Positions 45,401 to 53,700 of a DNA stretch of 64,000 nt are shown piece after piece. The DNA lies in the NCBI GenBank assembly GCA_964036295.1, contig OZ038473.1, positions 13,344,501-13,408,500 of the forward strand, in the 5' to 3' direction. How positions within the stretch are numbered: the stretch's first letter is position 1; the number at the start of each line of letters is the position of its first letter. Under the pieces are notes generated by a model. It did no database searches and was not told the origin of the DNA. It worked only from the letters and a program-made list of their open reading frames with translations. The stretch is from Plumapathes pennacea. Its lineage: Eukaryota > Cnidaria > Anthozoa > Antipatharia > Myriopathidae. The position numbers and the translations under genes are program-made.

Positions 45401-47884
45401 ACAAAATCTCTGCAAAGCAGAAGAGTATCTATCTATCTGTTTTCTCTTCTCTTCCCACCTTTTCTGTTACTGACCACATACCAACTTATTCGCAATTACC
45501 ATCCTCTTTTTGACTTTGTAGGACCTGTAAAACAGGACACAAATAATATCACTTTGCTTCTGTGTCGCACAGGTGCAACCTCGGATCATGAGGATATGGA
45601 CAAGCTCCCGCCCCTGTCACAGGCGGCCCTGGGTCTGATTCCTGTGCGCGCCCCAGCGAAGAGAGGCTCAGTTATGGAAAAGATCTTACACAAAGTAGAA
45701 ACACTGGAGCAACAAGTCAAACAGCTACAGAACCGTAACCAGGCGCTGGAGGAGTCGTACAAGAAACTGTCAGACTTGGTGGAGGCACAGAATCACTTAC
45801 TGGTCAGCAGTGGACCACTCAACAAACGAATAACACCCCCAAGCCCTGTACTAAAAGGGACTATATCATATGGAGCTCCTGACGAAGCTGAGAAAGAGGA
45901 CCCACAGGTGAGCCCCATCGGGAAGTGCTCGTTGGGTCTTCCGACGGCATACGAGCTGCCAAGGCGAGTGTCTGCTAAAGAAGTGTTAAACCTTTGGGAT
46001 CACGGCGGTGACAGTTTTCCACCACTGAAGGATTGGACGCCAACTCAGAAGCTTAAGCAACAGAGCAAGATTTCGCGCTGGAAAAAGCTGGTTGATATTT
46101 TCAAGAACGACTACAAAGGTGACTTCAAGAGGTTCGAGAGCAACTTTGCGGACGCTAAAGGGGAACTGTTACCCGTAACGACGATTCTGTCGTTGTACGA
46201 GACGCAACAGACGCCAGCGTTTTTATCGCTTGCGAGTAACGTGAAGCCAGAAAAGCTAGAAATGGAGGAAGAAGCCAAAGATTCTGGAGAAGAAAGTGGG
46301 GACGCCAAGCGTGAAACGAAAGGAGTGGTTTTGGATGGCGTGACATCCAGCTCTGCTTCTGAAATGCGTTACACCCTCCCTCGCAAAGTCACGCCCAGGG
46401 ATATTGTTCATCTGTGGGAGAATGGGTGCGAGCACTTTCCGCCTGTCAGTCAGTGGTCACGCGCTCAGAAAATCGGCCAGGAAACTAAAGTCTTCCGTTG
46501 GAGGAAGATCGTAGAAGTGTTTGTGCAAGACTGCAAGAGAAATTGGGAAGAATTTGACAAGAAGTATACCTACGATAACGGAAACTATATGGCCATCTCG
46601 GCCATCATCTTGAAGTATGACACTGAACATGCGGTCCACGGTCCTATCTTTGACGTGGTAGAGACTCCGTGGAACAGACCGACTGCTTCCGGGTGCTCAA
46701 CGACGCCTAGCCGAAGTCACACCGAGGCAAGTACCGAAGAACCGAGGCCGAACGGAGTGACAGTAAAAGTCGAAACGCATACGCAGAACTTGGTCGAGGT
46801 TCCCCTGCAGCAAGAGGAACCCCAAGAGCATGACCTTGAGAGCCCCTTGAAGACACCTTCGTTTACGTTCACGAGCCCACTATCGACGGAGTTCCCCAAG
46901 GAAGGGTCCTTCTCGCTTCCGCGTAAAGTCACTGCCTTGGATATCATCAAGATGTGGGAAGAAGGCTACGGCGACGTGCCTCCTCTGTCTGCCTGGACCA
47001 CGGCACAGAAGGCAGGCCAAAGAAGTAAATTCTCGCGATGGGCAAAAATCTACGACATCTACAAGTACCACTGCAAGGGAGACATCAAGGAGTTTCAAGC
47101 GGAGTTTTCCGATGAACGCAGTGAGCTGTACCCCGTGACCACTATTGTGGCGATGTACGATGCCCGAGGAACATCGCCGGCCGTCAATCAGCATGGTACA
47201 GAGTTGTACCAACTTCCGCGAAAAGTGACGGCCAAGGACGTGGTGACTTTCTGGGAAGAAGGTTGCGAGTTTTTTCCTCCTGTGAGCAAATGGCCGAAAA
47301 TCCATAAAATCGGCCATGCCACGAAACTCTTCCGCTGGAAGAAGATTGTCGACATTTTCCGCCGAGACTGTGGAGGAAACTGGGAAACGTTTGATGCTCG
47401 GTTTTCGAACTCGAGAGGTGAAGTTTTGCCCATTTCAGCCATTTTGGCCAAGTATGACTTGGAGAACGACACGTCTTCTATGTTTAAAGGCATCGGCGCG
47501 AGGCTAAATGGTGGCCACGTACCCAACCCGAAAGATGTACCGACGTCTCCCGAAAGTGAACGAGCGTCGACGAGTTCCACCGAGAACGACTCGTCGTCTC
47601 GAAAGAGCTCCGACTTTATCCTGCCAAACAACGTGTCCGCCTTGGATGTGATTTACTTGTGGGAGAACGGTTTGGGCGACATGCCTCCAATTTGTCAGTG
47701 GACAACGGCGCAGAAGGCAAGCCAGAGAAGTAAGATATCACGCTGGAACAAAGTCGTGGACATTTTCAAATATGAGTGCGGTGGAGATGTGCGAAAGTTC
47801 GAAGAAAAATACGATGACGAGCGAGGAGAGCTGCTGCCCATAACGACCATTTTATCCTTACACGATGCGCGGGACAAAACATGA
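27094..47884 (+). CDS. Protein with five 84-residue repeats (four-exon model, 903 aa)
   Basis: I do not recognise this gene. The model joins 27094-27147, 44234-44286, 44824-45116 and 45573-47884; phases agree at every junction (54+53+293+2312 nt). The protein starts MDSGPAAKK, has an acidic region near residues 50-130, a coiled coil near 163-212 (VETLEQQVKQLQNRNQALEE) and five repeats at 260-343, 400-483, 580-663, 679-762 and 815-898. Each is exactly 84 residues: LPRKVTAxDVxxLWExG, PP, W, QK, KxxRWxKIVDIF, then an acidic GELLPITTIL-like end. Repeats 1, 3 and 5 resemble each other, as do 2 and 4. The spacing of Trp and basic residues faintly recalls the GCR1_C DNA-binding domain, which is only a guess. 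The first exon is the least certain part because its intron would be 17 kb. Confidence 0.7.
27370..28560 (+). repeat. Two copies of an exon-like block and its flanks (~970 bp apart)
   Basis: The stretches 27380-27620 and 28347-28570 are homologous: gtttcaagtctt(c/a)cttgtgcag, tttttccttata(c/t)ag, gacttataaag, then ccaccttcaggagaa, tggacacag(c/t)caaagaagaaag/gtaagaaa. Each block has an AG acceptor (exon starts 27448 and 28416) and a GTAAG donor (ends 27582 and 28539). They are relatives of the donor-ending blocks in the ~600-bp repeat at 16-17.5 kb. Read from a phase-0 upstream exon, both give two codons and then TAA. Confidence 0.7.
28868..30023 (+). ncRNA. Array of five duplicated 71-nt exon-like units
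   Basis: Units at 28868-28938, 29133-29203, 29398-29468, 29661-29731 and 29953-30023 are all 71 nt. Each is preceded by a pyrimidine tract and ttttcag (or tttttag) and followed by GTAAGT (or GTAAGTA). Unit spacing is 265, 265, 263 and 292 bp. Both units and intervening DNA are duplicated, but the splice signals are intact in all five. Every unit begins TGA, so inclusion after a phase-0 exon ends translation immediately. A second frame is open (HDCCKVCLWLCL-like), but 71 is not a multiple of three, so units could not be chained in frame. I read them as a non-coding or regulatory exon array in the intron of the repeat-protein gene. Confidence 0.6.
30281..30340 (+). ncRNA. Further exon-like block (60 nt)
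   Basis: The sequence ttcaacag precedes GACACGGGCC, and the block ends GTCCGCT/GTAAGT, the same donor form as the 71-nt units. It is not itself a copy of them. It is open in phase 0 (DTGLCSEYKIRL...) and could be a spliced exon of the same transcript. Confidence 0.4.
30822..31640 (+). ncRNA. Three further TGAAGACATC exon-like units, the last with polyadenylation signals
   Basis: Units start at 30822, 31151 and 31411, each after a T-rich tract and cag, and each begins TGAAGACATC, a diverged form of the TGAAGGCATC start of the 71-nt units. The first two end GAAG/GTATTT (31004 and 31266). The third runs on without an obvious donor to AATAAA motifs at 31610 and 31624, so it looks like a terminal exon. 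All carry stops in every frame within a short distance. Confidence 0.5.
31610..31629 (+). terminator. Polyadenylation signals of the exon-array transcript
   Basis: Two AATAAA hexamers at 31610-31615 and 31624-31629 follow the last TGAAGACATC unit. They would give an early 3' end inside the proposed 17-kb intron. Confidence 0.45.
31735..32975. repeat. Minisatellite and A-rich repeat region
   Basis: Units of about 75-90 bp (ttccaaccccgtcccctggc, cttcctggcgactactgaat, atataatttcaaaatggcga, ccagtgaataataatt) occur at 31735-31960 and again, more regularly, at 32665-32970. Between them (32095-32370) is a ~90-bp unit with aaccaggcaactcgatgttt, tccaaggcaaaccccttgct and a long A-run, in about three copies. 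Open frames here (Phe-rich on the minus strand) are A-run artefacts. Confidence 0.8.
33000..33235. repeat. Dispersed repeat, copy 1 (partner at 34285-34702)
   Basis: It contains cttgaagacgaaacc, gacgaccaatatcggact, a C-tract and cacgggcataccccggggat followed by cagtggtttttcagtggttt and cgtggccgctgtaaggtcgcc. The same ordered parts occur at 34285-34330 and 34555-34702. The C-tract, the CCACTGAAAA motif (in reverse) and the GGTCGCC end link it to the hairpin and tandem repeat at 36889-37172. Confidence 0.75.
33881..34085. mobile_element. Fold-back element, 205 bp, long inverted repeats
   Basis: The left end TAGCCTGCGAAACAGGCCC is mirrored by the right end ggcctgtttcgcaggcta. The arms continue inward as an almost perfect palindrome (attagaacgttgaatcgttt / ataaaatgattcaatgttct; gtcggagtctagggcgagga / tcctcgccctagactccgac). 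Only a few bases at 33983-33999 form the loop. No clear target-site duplication was seen. It is probably a non-autonomous DNA transposon. Confidence 0.8.
34285..34702. repeat. Dispersed repeat, copy 2 (partner at 33000-33235)
   Basis: The segment from a C-tract (34558-34587) through cacgggcataccccggggat to gtaaggtcgcc is nearly identical to 33085-33229. The cttgaagacgaaacc block lies further upstream here (34291), so the two copies differ by an insertion or rearrangement of about 220 bp. Confidence 0.75.
35320..35475. mobile_element. Copy of the CCCTTT/TTAA MITE family
   Basis: Shares caccagaaaaatatcacacagtatagagaactt, gacaccttgctcaaatgaaa, cattacaacactcatacatt and gactctgcattttgacctt-like blocks with the element at 41393-41568. 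Terminal repeats are not preserved. Confidence 0.65.
35550..35959. mobile_element. Non-autonomous element with TTA target-site duplication (PIF/Harbinger-like MITE)
   Basis: The left end TGCACCAGTCAATTGTAACCC is mirrored by the right end ggttacaatattgactggtgca, and cacctcgggga pairs with tccccgaggtg further in. The flanks are gatta before and ttaaacc after, giving a TTA duplication. A 3-bp TTA/TAA target is typical of PIF/Harbinger elements. At 410 bp it has no credible coding sequence. Confidence 0.75.
36889..37172. repeat. Hairpin plus CCACTGAAAA short tandem repeat
   Basis: 36889-36924 is a compact hairpin: AAGGTCGCC pairs with GGCGACCTT and CTCCAC with GTGGAG around a ttc loop. It is followed at once by about 20 copies of a 10-14-bp unit, (aaat)CCACTGAA, to 37172. 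The HTT-derived copy begins about five bases later, so this array marks the duplication boundary. Confidence 0.8.
37488..37731. mobile_element. 244-bp MITE with TA target-site duplication
   Basis: The ends CAATCCCGGACAAAAT and atattttgtccaggattg are inverted repeats. The intact HTT intron reads gtcctagatgg at the equivalent place, whereas here it reads gtccta, element, tagattg. TA duplication suggests a Tc1/mariner-type element. Confidence 0.85.
37828..38131. mobile_element. 304-bp insertion with TAG target-site duplication
   Basis: The parent HTT intron reads tctactgtgagtgtaaacagg. Here tctactgttag is followed by 304 bp and then tagtgtaaacagg. The subterminal inverted motif GTGAATAGTG occurs near both ends. 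A 3-bp duplication is consistent with PIF/Harbinger-like insertion, although TAG is not the usual TWA. Confidence 0.75.
39118..41163. mobile_element. 2046-bp DNA transposon with 19-bp inverted ends and subterminal 14-mers
   Basis: The ends are GGGTCATTCCACAGTATTT and its exact reverse complement. The element is flanked by GTAC at 39114-39117 and 41164-41167; the parent HTT intron has one GTAC in the same context (tgtgtacctaaat). Because GTAC is palindromic, a TA duplication with slightly longer ends is equally possible. The 14-mer GTTGCGGAGARGAC occurs at 39142, 39310, 39508, 39522 and 40804 (plus) and 40617, 40637 and 40969 (minus), clustered toward the two ends. One short frame (40125-40412) is present. 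No transposase family could be named. Confidence 0.88.
40125..40412 (-). CDS. Short unidentified ORF inside the 2046-bp transposon
   Basis: A 95-residue frame (MGEHLLIKITSPHSKF... ending CTNIVH) lies between the two clusters of subterminal 14-mers. It contains VGAKMFDWPQIDEIDK and TCVFYGPVRWQG, which look like folded-protein sequence, but I recognise no family. It may be the remnant of a transposase or of a captured host exon. It is too short to be an active transposase. Confidence 0.35.
   Translation of the reverse strand: MGEHLLIKITSPHSKFLHRVGAKMFDWPQIDEIDKVHATCVFYGPVRWQGNGSFETPDLEELGTVFQAFKEAELSLNCYTMLLFSKHEICTNIVH
41393..41568. mobile_element. Best-preserved CCCTTT MITE, 176 bp, TTAA target-site duplication
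   Basis: The left end CCCTTTCAATCCCAAG pairs with the right end CTTGGGAGTCAAAGGG (14 of 16). TTAA flanks both sides (41389-41392 and 41569-41572), while the parent HTT intron has a single TTAA (ccttaattacccc). TTAA duplication fits piggyBac or Kolobok mobilisation. This copy defines the family seen at 10.8, 26.7, 35.3, 44.3, 50.3, 52.0 and 54.7 kb. Confidence 0.88.
43579..44233. other. Intronic stretch between the HTT duplicate and exon 2 of the repeat gene
   Basis: It holds a C-tract at 43929-43947 and otherwise unremarkable AT-rich DNA. No coding frame, splice-flanked exon or structured repeat was recognised. Confidence 0.5.
44234..44286 (+). CDS. Repeat-gene exon 2
   Basis: Between ttcactcag and GTATGT the exon encodes NAKGGFEVILTEHGGFK plus two bases. 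The next exon supplies G to give Arg. No ATG is available locally, so an upstream exon is required. Confidence 0.75.
44335..44515. mobile_element. Copy of the CCCTTT/TTAA MITE family
   Basis: The sequence gatcaacttttctccttcag, catacagtaaggagaacttg, gataccttgctcagatgaaa, ttctcactacatcactcaca, gggagaatctgcattttgaa and the end gtaaaagggttaa match the element at 41393-41568. It sits in the intron between repeat-gene exons 2 and 3. Confidence 0.8.
44824..45116 (+). CDS. Repeat-gene exon 3 (acidic region)
   Basis: The acceptor is tttccccag. The exon opens KSDHSSKSRKLAKEE, a basic cluster that could be nuclear-localising, and continues with an acidic stretch (FTDLADEDPFQVQEEPG). It ends A/GTATGT, and the leftover A joins GT of 45573 to continue the frame. 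Confidence 0.8.
45573..47884 (+). CDS. Repeat-gene exon 4: coiled coil and five 84-residue repeats
   Basis: The acceptor cgcacag at 45566-45572 continues the frame from exon 3 as SATSDHEDMDK. The exon encodes a coiled coil and repeats at 45950-46201, 46370-46621, 46910-47161, 47207-47458 and 47615-47866, all exactly 252 nt. Linkers of 168, 288, 45 and 156 nt are rich in Ser, Thr, Pro and acidic residues. The stop TGA is five codons after repeat 5. The open frame extends upstream to 45320, but that part lacks the repeat composition and lies within the intron. Confidence 0.92.
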
Positions 47885-47927
47885 GCACGCCTTTAGGTCC
47901 TGTATAAAAAGGGTCCTAAATAACAGG

Positions 47928-48003
47928 GGTCCCGGATAACAAATGTCTCGGATAACAAGAGTCCCGGATAACAAGTGTCCCGGATAACAAAAGTCCCGGA
48001 CGA
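47928..48003 (+). repeat. 18-bp tandem repeat in the 3' UTR of the repeat gene
   Basis: About four and a half copies of a GTCCCGGATAACAAgt-type unit start about 45 bp after the stop codon. The remaining intergenic DNA to 49010 shows no gene; an AATAAA near 48719 is one possible distal polyadenylation site. Confidence 0.75.
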
Positions 48004-49010
48004 CCACAAAGTCAGGAACCCCAATCAACAGACGTCGAAGGAAACGTTGCCAAATACACGTACATTTTAGAGAAAAGAAAAAAGACATTGCAGTAGTGAC
48101 TAAAAAGACATGGCCACACCCTCTAGGTTTCATTCAGCAGTTGTTGGAGTTGGAAGTTTCTAGTTTAAGCCAAATTCACAGTGAAAGATTTCATAACACA
48201 TTCAGAATCTGCTCATCGAAAAGCTCATTGAAAGCTTTCACTTGAACAGTTGCAAGGTTTCATTTTACAAAAGTCAAATGCGCCTGGACGGGTTAACTGA
48301 TCCTGCATAAACCTGTCATCTAATTAGTTTAGTTAGCTCGACTGAGTTATATTGTGCTGAATCTATTAAACTGTTTATCCTTTGCTTTGTTTAAGAGAAT
48401 TAAGAATCTAGACAGTTATTCAAAGCGCCCAGAAACCTCGACGGAAAAACGGGAAAACAAAAAGACACCCCGGAAGCTATACTCGCTAATGGAATGAGAC
48501 TTATCTGGAAATCACAATATTTTGACTGGAGCGCTAAGCACCAGATCTCGAAATTTCCATCAACACACGTCGAAAGTGAACTGTTTAATGCATGTTACGA
48601 TGCAAATTTTACCGCCTCGTTTCGCAACAACCCGGAGGGCCTAAAACGACCTTGACTACAAAATAATACAGACAGCGAAAAAAATAACGCCAAGAAACTT
48701 AAACTGTGAACTTCCGTCAATAAACAGGTAACATAAGCCTGTAGAAAGTGTCAATCTGCTAAAAAAAAAACGTTATCCGCAACATGAGCGCCACCAGTAA
48801 GCTACCAGGTCCTTCTCTTTGTTGTTCGTGTAAATAGGATGTAGGTGATTCTCGAAGCATTGACAAAATTCAGTGGTCTGTGAAATGCATTCTTGTCCGT
48901 CAACGTTCCTTCGTTGTTGACTCTGGGAGCTATAAACAGAAAACTAGGATTTCCGACGAGGCACACGTCAAAGGTGGAGCTGCGAGCTTAAGTGCTGAGT
49001 TTATTTAAAC

Positions 49011-49784
49011 ATGGCGTGGTTACCGAAGAATCTACGCAAAGATGCCCTGTGTTCTTTATGTAACGAGACTATACGCAACCCGAAAAGCCTGCTTTGCGAC
49101 CACAGCTTTTGCTGTGATTGTCTCCGAAAGCTTGCAGCTACGAGGGAAGAGCGAGGGCTTTCGACAATCGAGTGTCCAGAGTGCAAAACACTGTGCGAGA
49201 TCCCAGAGGAAGGGACGTTTGAGGCGTTTCCTACTTCGAGACGATGCAACGTTCTCTTTGATGTCCTCGCGGCGGCAGACGAGTGTAAACGCGAGTCGTT
49301 TGAGGACGAGTGTGTAAGTTGTGAAGTCAAAGAAGTGGAGTATCGCTGCGACAAATGTAGACTTTCCATCAACATCAAGTGTTTGGTCGAGAGCCCTTCG
49401 AAAAACGACTCAATGAGCCCAGGGACTGCTCGGGAATACAAAGATGAAATCAAACAAATGCTGAGTACGATGGAAGAAAAGATTCTTGATTGCGAGGTAG
49501 ACTTGGAGCGAGATACCAGGAAGTTTAGAGCCACGGAGAAGAAAATCCACGCCGCGAAGAAACAGATTGGCAAGACAGTGGACGCACTCGTACACAGCTT
49601 GCGAGATCGAGAGGCGAATTTAATGGAACACTTAGATAACTTATACACGTTCAATCAACAGGAACATTTTAACAGGAAGGAAAACCTCGAGATAAATTTG
49701 AGCCTCATGAGGGGCATAGCGGAGTTTGCCAAAGAAACTTTGGGAAAGGAAAAAGGTAAAACACCAATAGAGACCCCTCTATAA
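49011..49784 (+). CDS. TRIM-like RING protein without a C-terminal substrate domain (257 aa)
   Basis: A single-exon frame encodes a C3HC4 RING with Cys14, Cys17, Cys29, His31, Cys34, Cys37, Cys55 and Cys58. A shortened B-box-like Cys cluster follows (CVSCEVKEVEYRCDKC, about residues 99-114) and then a long charged coiled coil (about 135-245). This is the RING/B-box/coiled-coil order of TRIM E3 ubiquitin ligases, but no NHL, filamin or SPRY domain follows; the stop comes right after the coiled coil. The RING has all zinc ligands and could be active. The ATG at 49011 lies six codons before a conserved-looking Leu-Arg-Lys and is preceded by an in-frame stop region. The gene is in tail-to-tail arrangement with MED24. 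Confidence 0.85.
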   Translation: MAWLPKNLRKDALCSLCNETIRNPKSLLCDHSFCCDCLRKLAATREERGLSTIECPECKTLCEIPEEGTFEAFPTSRRCNVLFDVLAAADECKRESFEDECVSCEVKEVEYRCDKCRLSINIKCLVESPSKNDSMSPGTAREYKDEIKQMLSTMEEKILDCEVDLERDTRKFRATEKKIHAAKKQIGKTVDALVHSLRDREANLMEHLDNLYTFNQQEHFNRKENLEINLSLMRGIAEFAKETLGKEKGKTPIETPL

Positions 49785-50741
49785 GGAGACTTCACCAATG
49801 TGATTGGCGCCGTCAATCGAAGTCATCGCTGTTTTTAGCTTTGTTCACGCTCTGCCGAGTTCGCTAACAAGGAAATACATATATTTGAATTCACAATAAC
49901 CTTCTTGGGTTTCTAAACGCAATGACGTTGCTCTGTGGAGGTCTAAGTTACTAAAAACATAAACGAAGTTTGTTTAGATTTTGATGCCAAGATATATGGT
50001 ATTTTTTGAAAAGAAAATAAGGGCGTTTGATTGCAAATTTATCACTCCAACATATTACAATAACGTTTCTACAGACTAATATTATCAAAATATTGGCACA
50101 TATCATTTGTACGTAATTAACATACAAGTGACTATCAGCCGATAGGATAAAATGGCCGAACGTTTCTTGGTTTGACTGTTGCATCTGCAAATTGTCAAGG
50201 TTTATATTTCGAATATGGTAAAGCGTGACATAACGTGACATCACTTGTAAGAAGAGCTTGTTGGCAGAGATAAATAACCTTTTATCGACATTAATGTTGT
50301 ATGACCAAGCATTTGTCTAAATCCGAAAATATGTTCGGTCGCACGGAAAGAGAAATTACAGAAAATGCATTTTGAGCTTGGAAGTGAAAGGTTAAAACGC
50401 ATCGCCAAAAACATCACAAAAAAACCTTTCCTAACTCACACCAGGTCTATTCAATACCAAGTATGAATTCCAGCGACTACAAAATAGTTTAACAAGAGAA
50501 CGTTCAGACATCGTTTATACAATCATCTAGGTCCTTTGCTACTGAACGTGCTCCTCTACAAAAGCACTGGCGCTTCGACAAACATGTCCAGTTCTGCTCG
50601 GGCAAATTCAGCCCCTTGGCCCCAGTCCCATGACTGTGTGACGGACGTTTGTCGTTGCGCGGTTGCGCTGCACCTACCGGCGTTACGTCCACACCAACCT
50701 CGTTCCCAGTCTCTTTTACCTCTTGCGTCCACACGGGCTTT
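49785..50741. other. Intergenic DNA between the TRIM-like gene and MED24
   Basis: Both flanking genes end here. The only recognisable item is a short CCCTTT-MITE fragment near 50340-50398 (aaatgcattttgagcttggaagtgaaaggtta). No ORF with supporting features was found. Confidence 0.5.
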
Positions 50742-53700
50742 TTAAATTCCATTACAGATTGCCGCCGCACACACCGTCCGCCCCTCCACGCTACTCAGGT
50801 TGCAGATCCCCAGCAGGACGTCTGAATCGCTGTAAAGTCTCGGCAAGAGGCTCAGAATCTCTTGTACCTGAAGATAAAAAATATCTGTAAAACTTTTGTT
50901 CACTTACAAATCAATGGCGGCCATCTTCCTCTCCCTCCCTCTGTACAAACTAAAATTTATGATACATATATCTCGCGTGTGATTGGTGGATTCATGACAC
51001 GTGACCAAAAAAAAGCCTTGCATGTGATTGGTGGATTCATGGCCCGTGACCAAAACGGCATGTGTGTGATTGGTGGTTTCATATCAGGTCAATGAATATA
51101 ACATAACTTGGATCGACTGAGGGTCGATGTGTGAAAGCTGGACGCCGTGAAAGAATTTGAAGCGGACATTTCGAGCGCTAGCCCTCGTCTGAGCAGTCAG
51201 TCTAGCTCTCTCTTATATAACAAGTTGTATGTGCGTTGTACAGTATTGAACTAACCAGATCTGAGGGTATACACGACAGCATAGGACCAGTAACGGTGCC
51301 ACTGCTGGCCACAGCTTGCTGTAGGAACGAAATCAAGAACAGAGCCACTGGTCCGATCTCGTTTTCACGAACGGCGGATACAAATTCTTCACACAGTGAA
51401 ACTGCAAAAAAAAAAAAAAAAAAAAAAAGAAAAAGAAAAAGAAAAAAGCACGTTTAGCAGGGAAGAATTTTTCAAGAAATGGAACATGATAAATATGGGA
51501 TGAAAAATCTGTAATCTCGACTGACCTAACGCATGACGTATTGAAGATTGGTTTCGTGAACTGCTGCTGGTGTTTTCATCCATCTTCCTTGTCTTCGCTG
51601 GTCTGTTGATATGTAATTTATCGCGTTTTTGTTTTATGAAGAGCAGTAAATAGACTATAGAAGAGGAATGAGAACAGAAAAATAGGAGAAGGACCCAATA
51701 AAAACCCGGCAAGGACCCGACAAGGACGAAACAAACAAGTATAAGAACAAAAGCAAGAACAAAATCTAAGAGAAGATGAATGTGACGAACGACAAGGAAG
51801 AAATAAGGTGAGAAAGGACAAGTACAAGAACAAGAAGAACAAAAGAGGAGGAAAATAAGGTAAAACAGCCAGAAAGACGCTAACGATAAAAAGATGAAGA
51901 TGATAGTAAACTAGCCTTTCGCCGTCGTCATCAGACTCGTCTAATTTAGTTCTTGTTGTTTGCTTGACAAGACCAAGAGCCAGGGATTGAGACGCCAAGT
52001 GCGCCAAAGCCCAACCCTTGAGAAGACAAAATAGGCAGAACAAGTCAACCTTTTCACTCGCAAGCTCAAAATACAGATTCTCCCAACCTCTCAGGGAGAA
52101 AATGTATGAGTGATGTAGTAAGAGTTGATAATTCAATCAGGTGTCATCTGAACAAGTTATCAAAAACCAGTTTCTCCATGCTGTATCATATATCTCTGGT
52201 GAGCGACTGAAAAGGGAAAGTAGAAGTTCATCACTCATGGGAGTGAAAATGCTCAGAATTGGATCTAAAATTGGGAAAGTAAAAAGGTAGACAAGCAAAC
52301 GGAGGAAGAAAAGAAGAAAGAAAGAAAATCTGAGCAAAACAAGAGGCAATATTCTTCTTTTCTCTAATTAACTGAAGCACACGTAAAACGTACCTTCGGG
52401 TCCTGTAAAGTTGTATTCGCTGAGGCTCGGTGCAGATAAACAGGGAGGACTTCCGTGAGCAGAACTGGTATTAATGATGCTGTGTCAAACAGCAGCAAAC
52501 AACAAGCCAGGTCCGCTAAAACAAACAAATAAACAAACAAACAAACAAAGGGTAAGCACAAATCAAAGCTGTTATTCAGTCCTCCGGCGCGTGGTGCATT
52601 GTGGGTTGATTCCAAAAATGGCTGATTCCAAGAATGCTCATGCGCAGTGTTTCTCTGGTGTGCGGTACATCATGGATGATCGTAGAATGCTCATGTGCAG
52701 TGTATCGTGACGTACCTGCGACACGGATTTCTTCGTGACTTGAAAATTTCAACATTTCCTGCGAAAAGAAAACACTCAAGTTAGTTAATATTAGTCTAAA
52801 TTATACGACAAAATATTAGTTGCATCACCTCGGACTCAAAGCACATTTGCTCTATGTGTGTCGATGTGTTTCATACCTTCACAAGGGCGCCAACAAACCA
52901 TTCTGGTCCACCAATTACCATGAGATGTCTGAACTGACCCAATGTGGTACTGGCGAGTGCCTTCTCCTTAACCGCTCTTCTGAACAGGCCGCTAAAAATC
53001 TGGAGAGAGAGAGACTACGTCTCAGCCAATCAGAACCATCTTTCACTGGGTGAAGTTTCGTCTCCTGCGCAGCCCCTCGGACCTCTTTCACGTATGCATT
53101 TTGACATGCAAGAACGTGAAATAGAACAGAGAAATTATTCATTGGAGTTTTTCCACTCACCTTCGTAGAAGGTTCTCCCTCAATCAATGAACAGTTCTCC
53201 CCCCACGTGTCATCTGTAAGAAAACGTCACAAATTAGAGTAAAGGAACCCGCTCGACCATTCGTGTATAATTTGGAGAGAAACAGCAGTGGAAAGGTTAA
53301 CACTGTAAATGAACTTTGCTTTACTTGCCTCGTCCTTGGATACTCTGCGACATTCTCGTCATTATGTCCAGCATCATACAGCAACTATCGTAGAATCAAA
53401 GAGAAAGAACCCAAAGTCTAGTTCACAATAGTATACAGAGTACAATTATTCAGGGCGACAAAAGTATGTGGTAGTTCACCCCTGACAAAGCTACGTATTA
53501 TCGTCGCAACACACAAACATATATGCCCTAAACTAATTACCTGTCTGCGAAGTCTTGAGCCACTCCTCTTGGATTTAGAGGCACCAAAAGCGACTGGAGC
53601 AAGCTGAAGCCAAAAACTAGTGTTAATAACAAGTGAGACTGTGGCGTGTTTGTGCGTGTGTTTGCGTGTGCGTGTGCGTGTGCGAGTGTGTGTTTGCGTG

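Noticed and set aside
45320..45572. The upstream part of the large open frame as coding sequence
   Set aside because: A good acceptor at 45572 joins exon 3 in frame, and the upstream part has intron-like composition.
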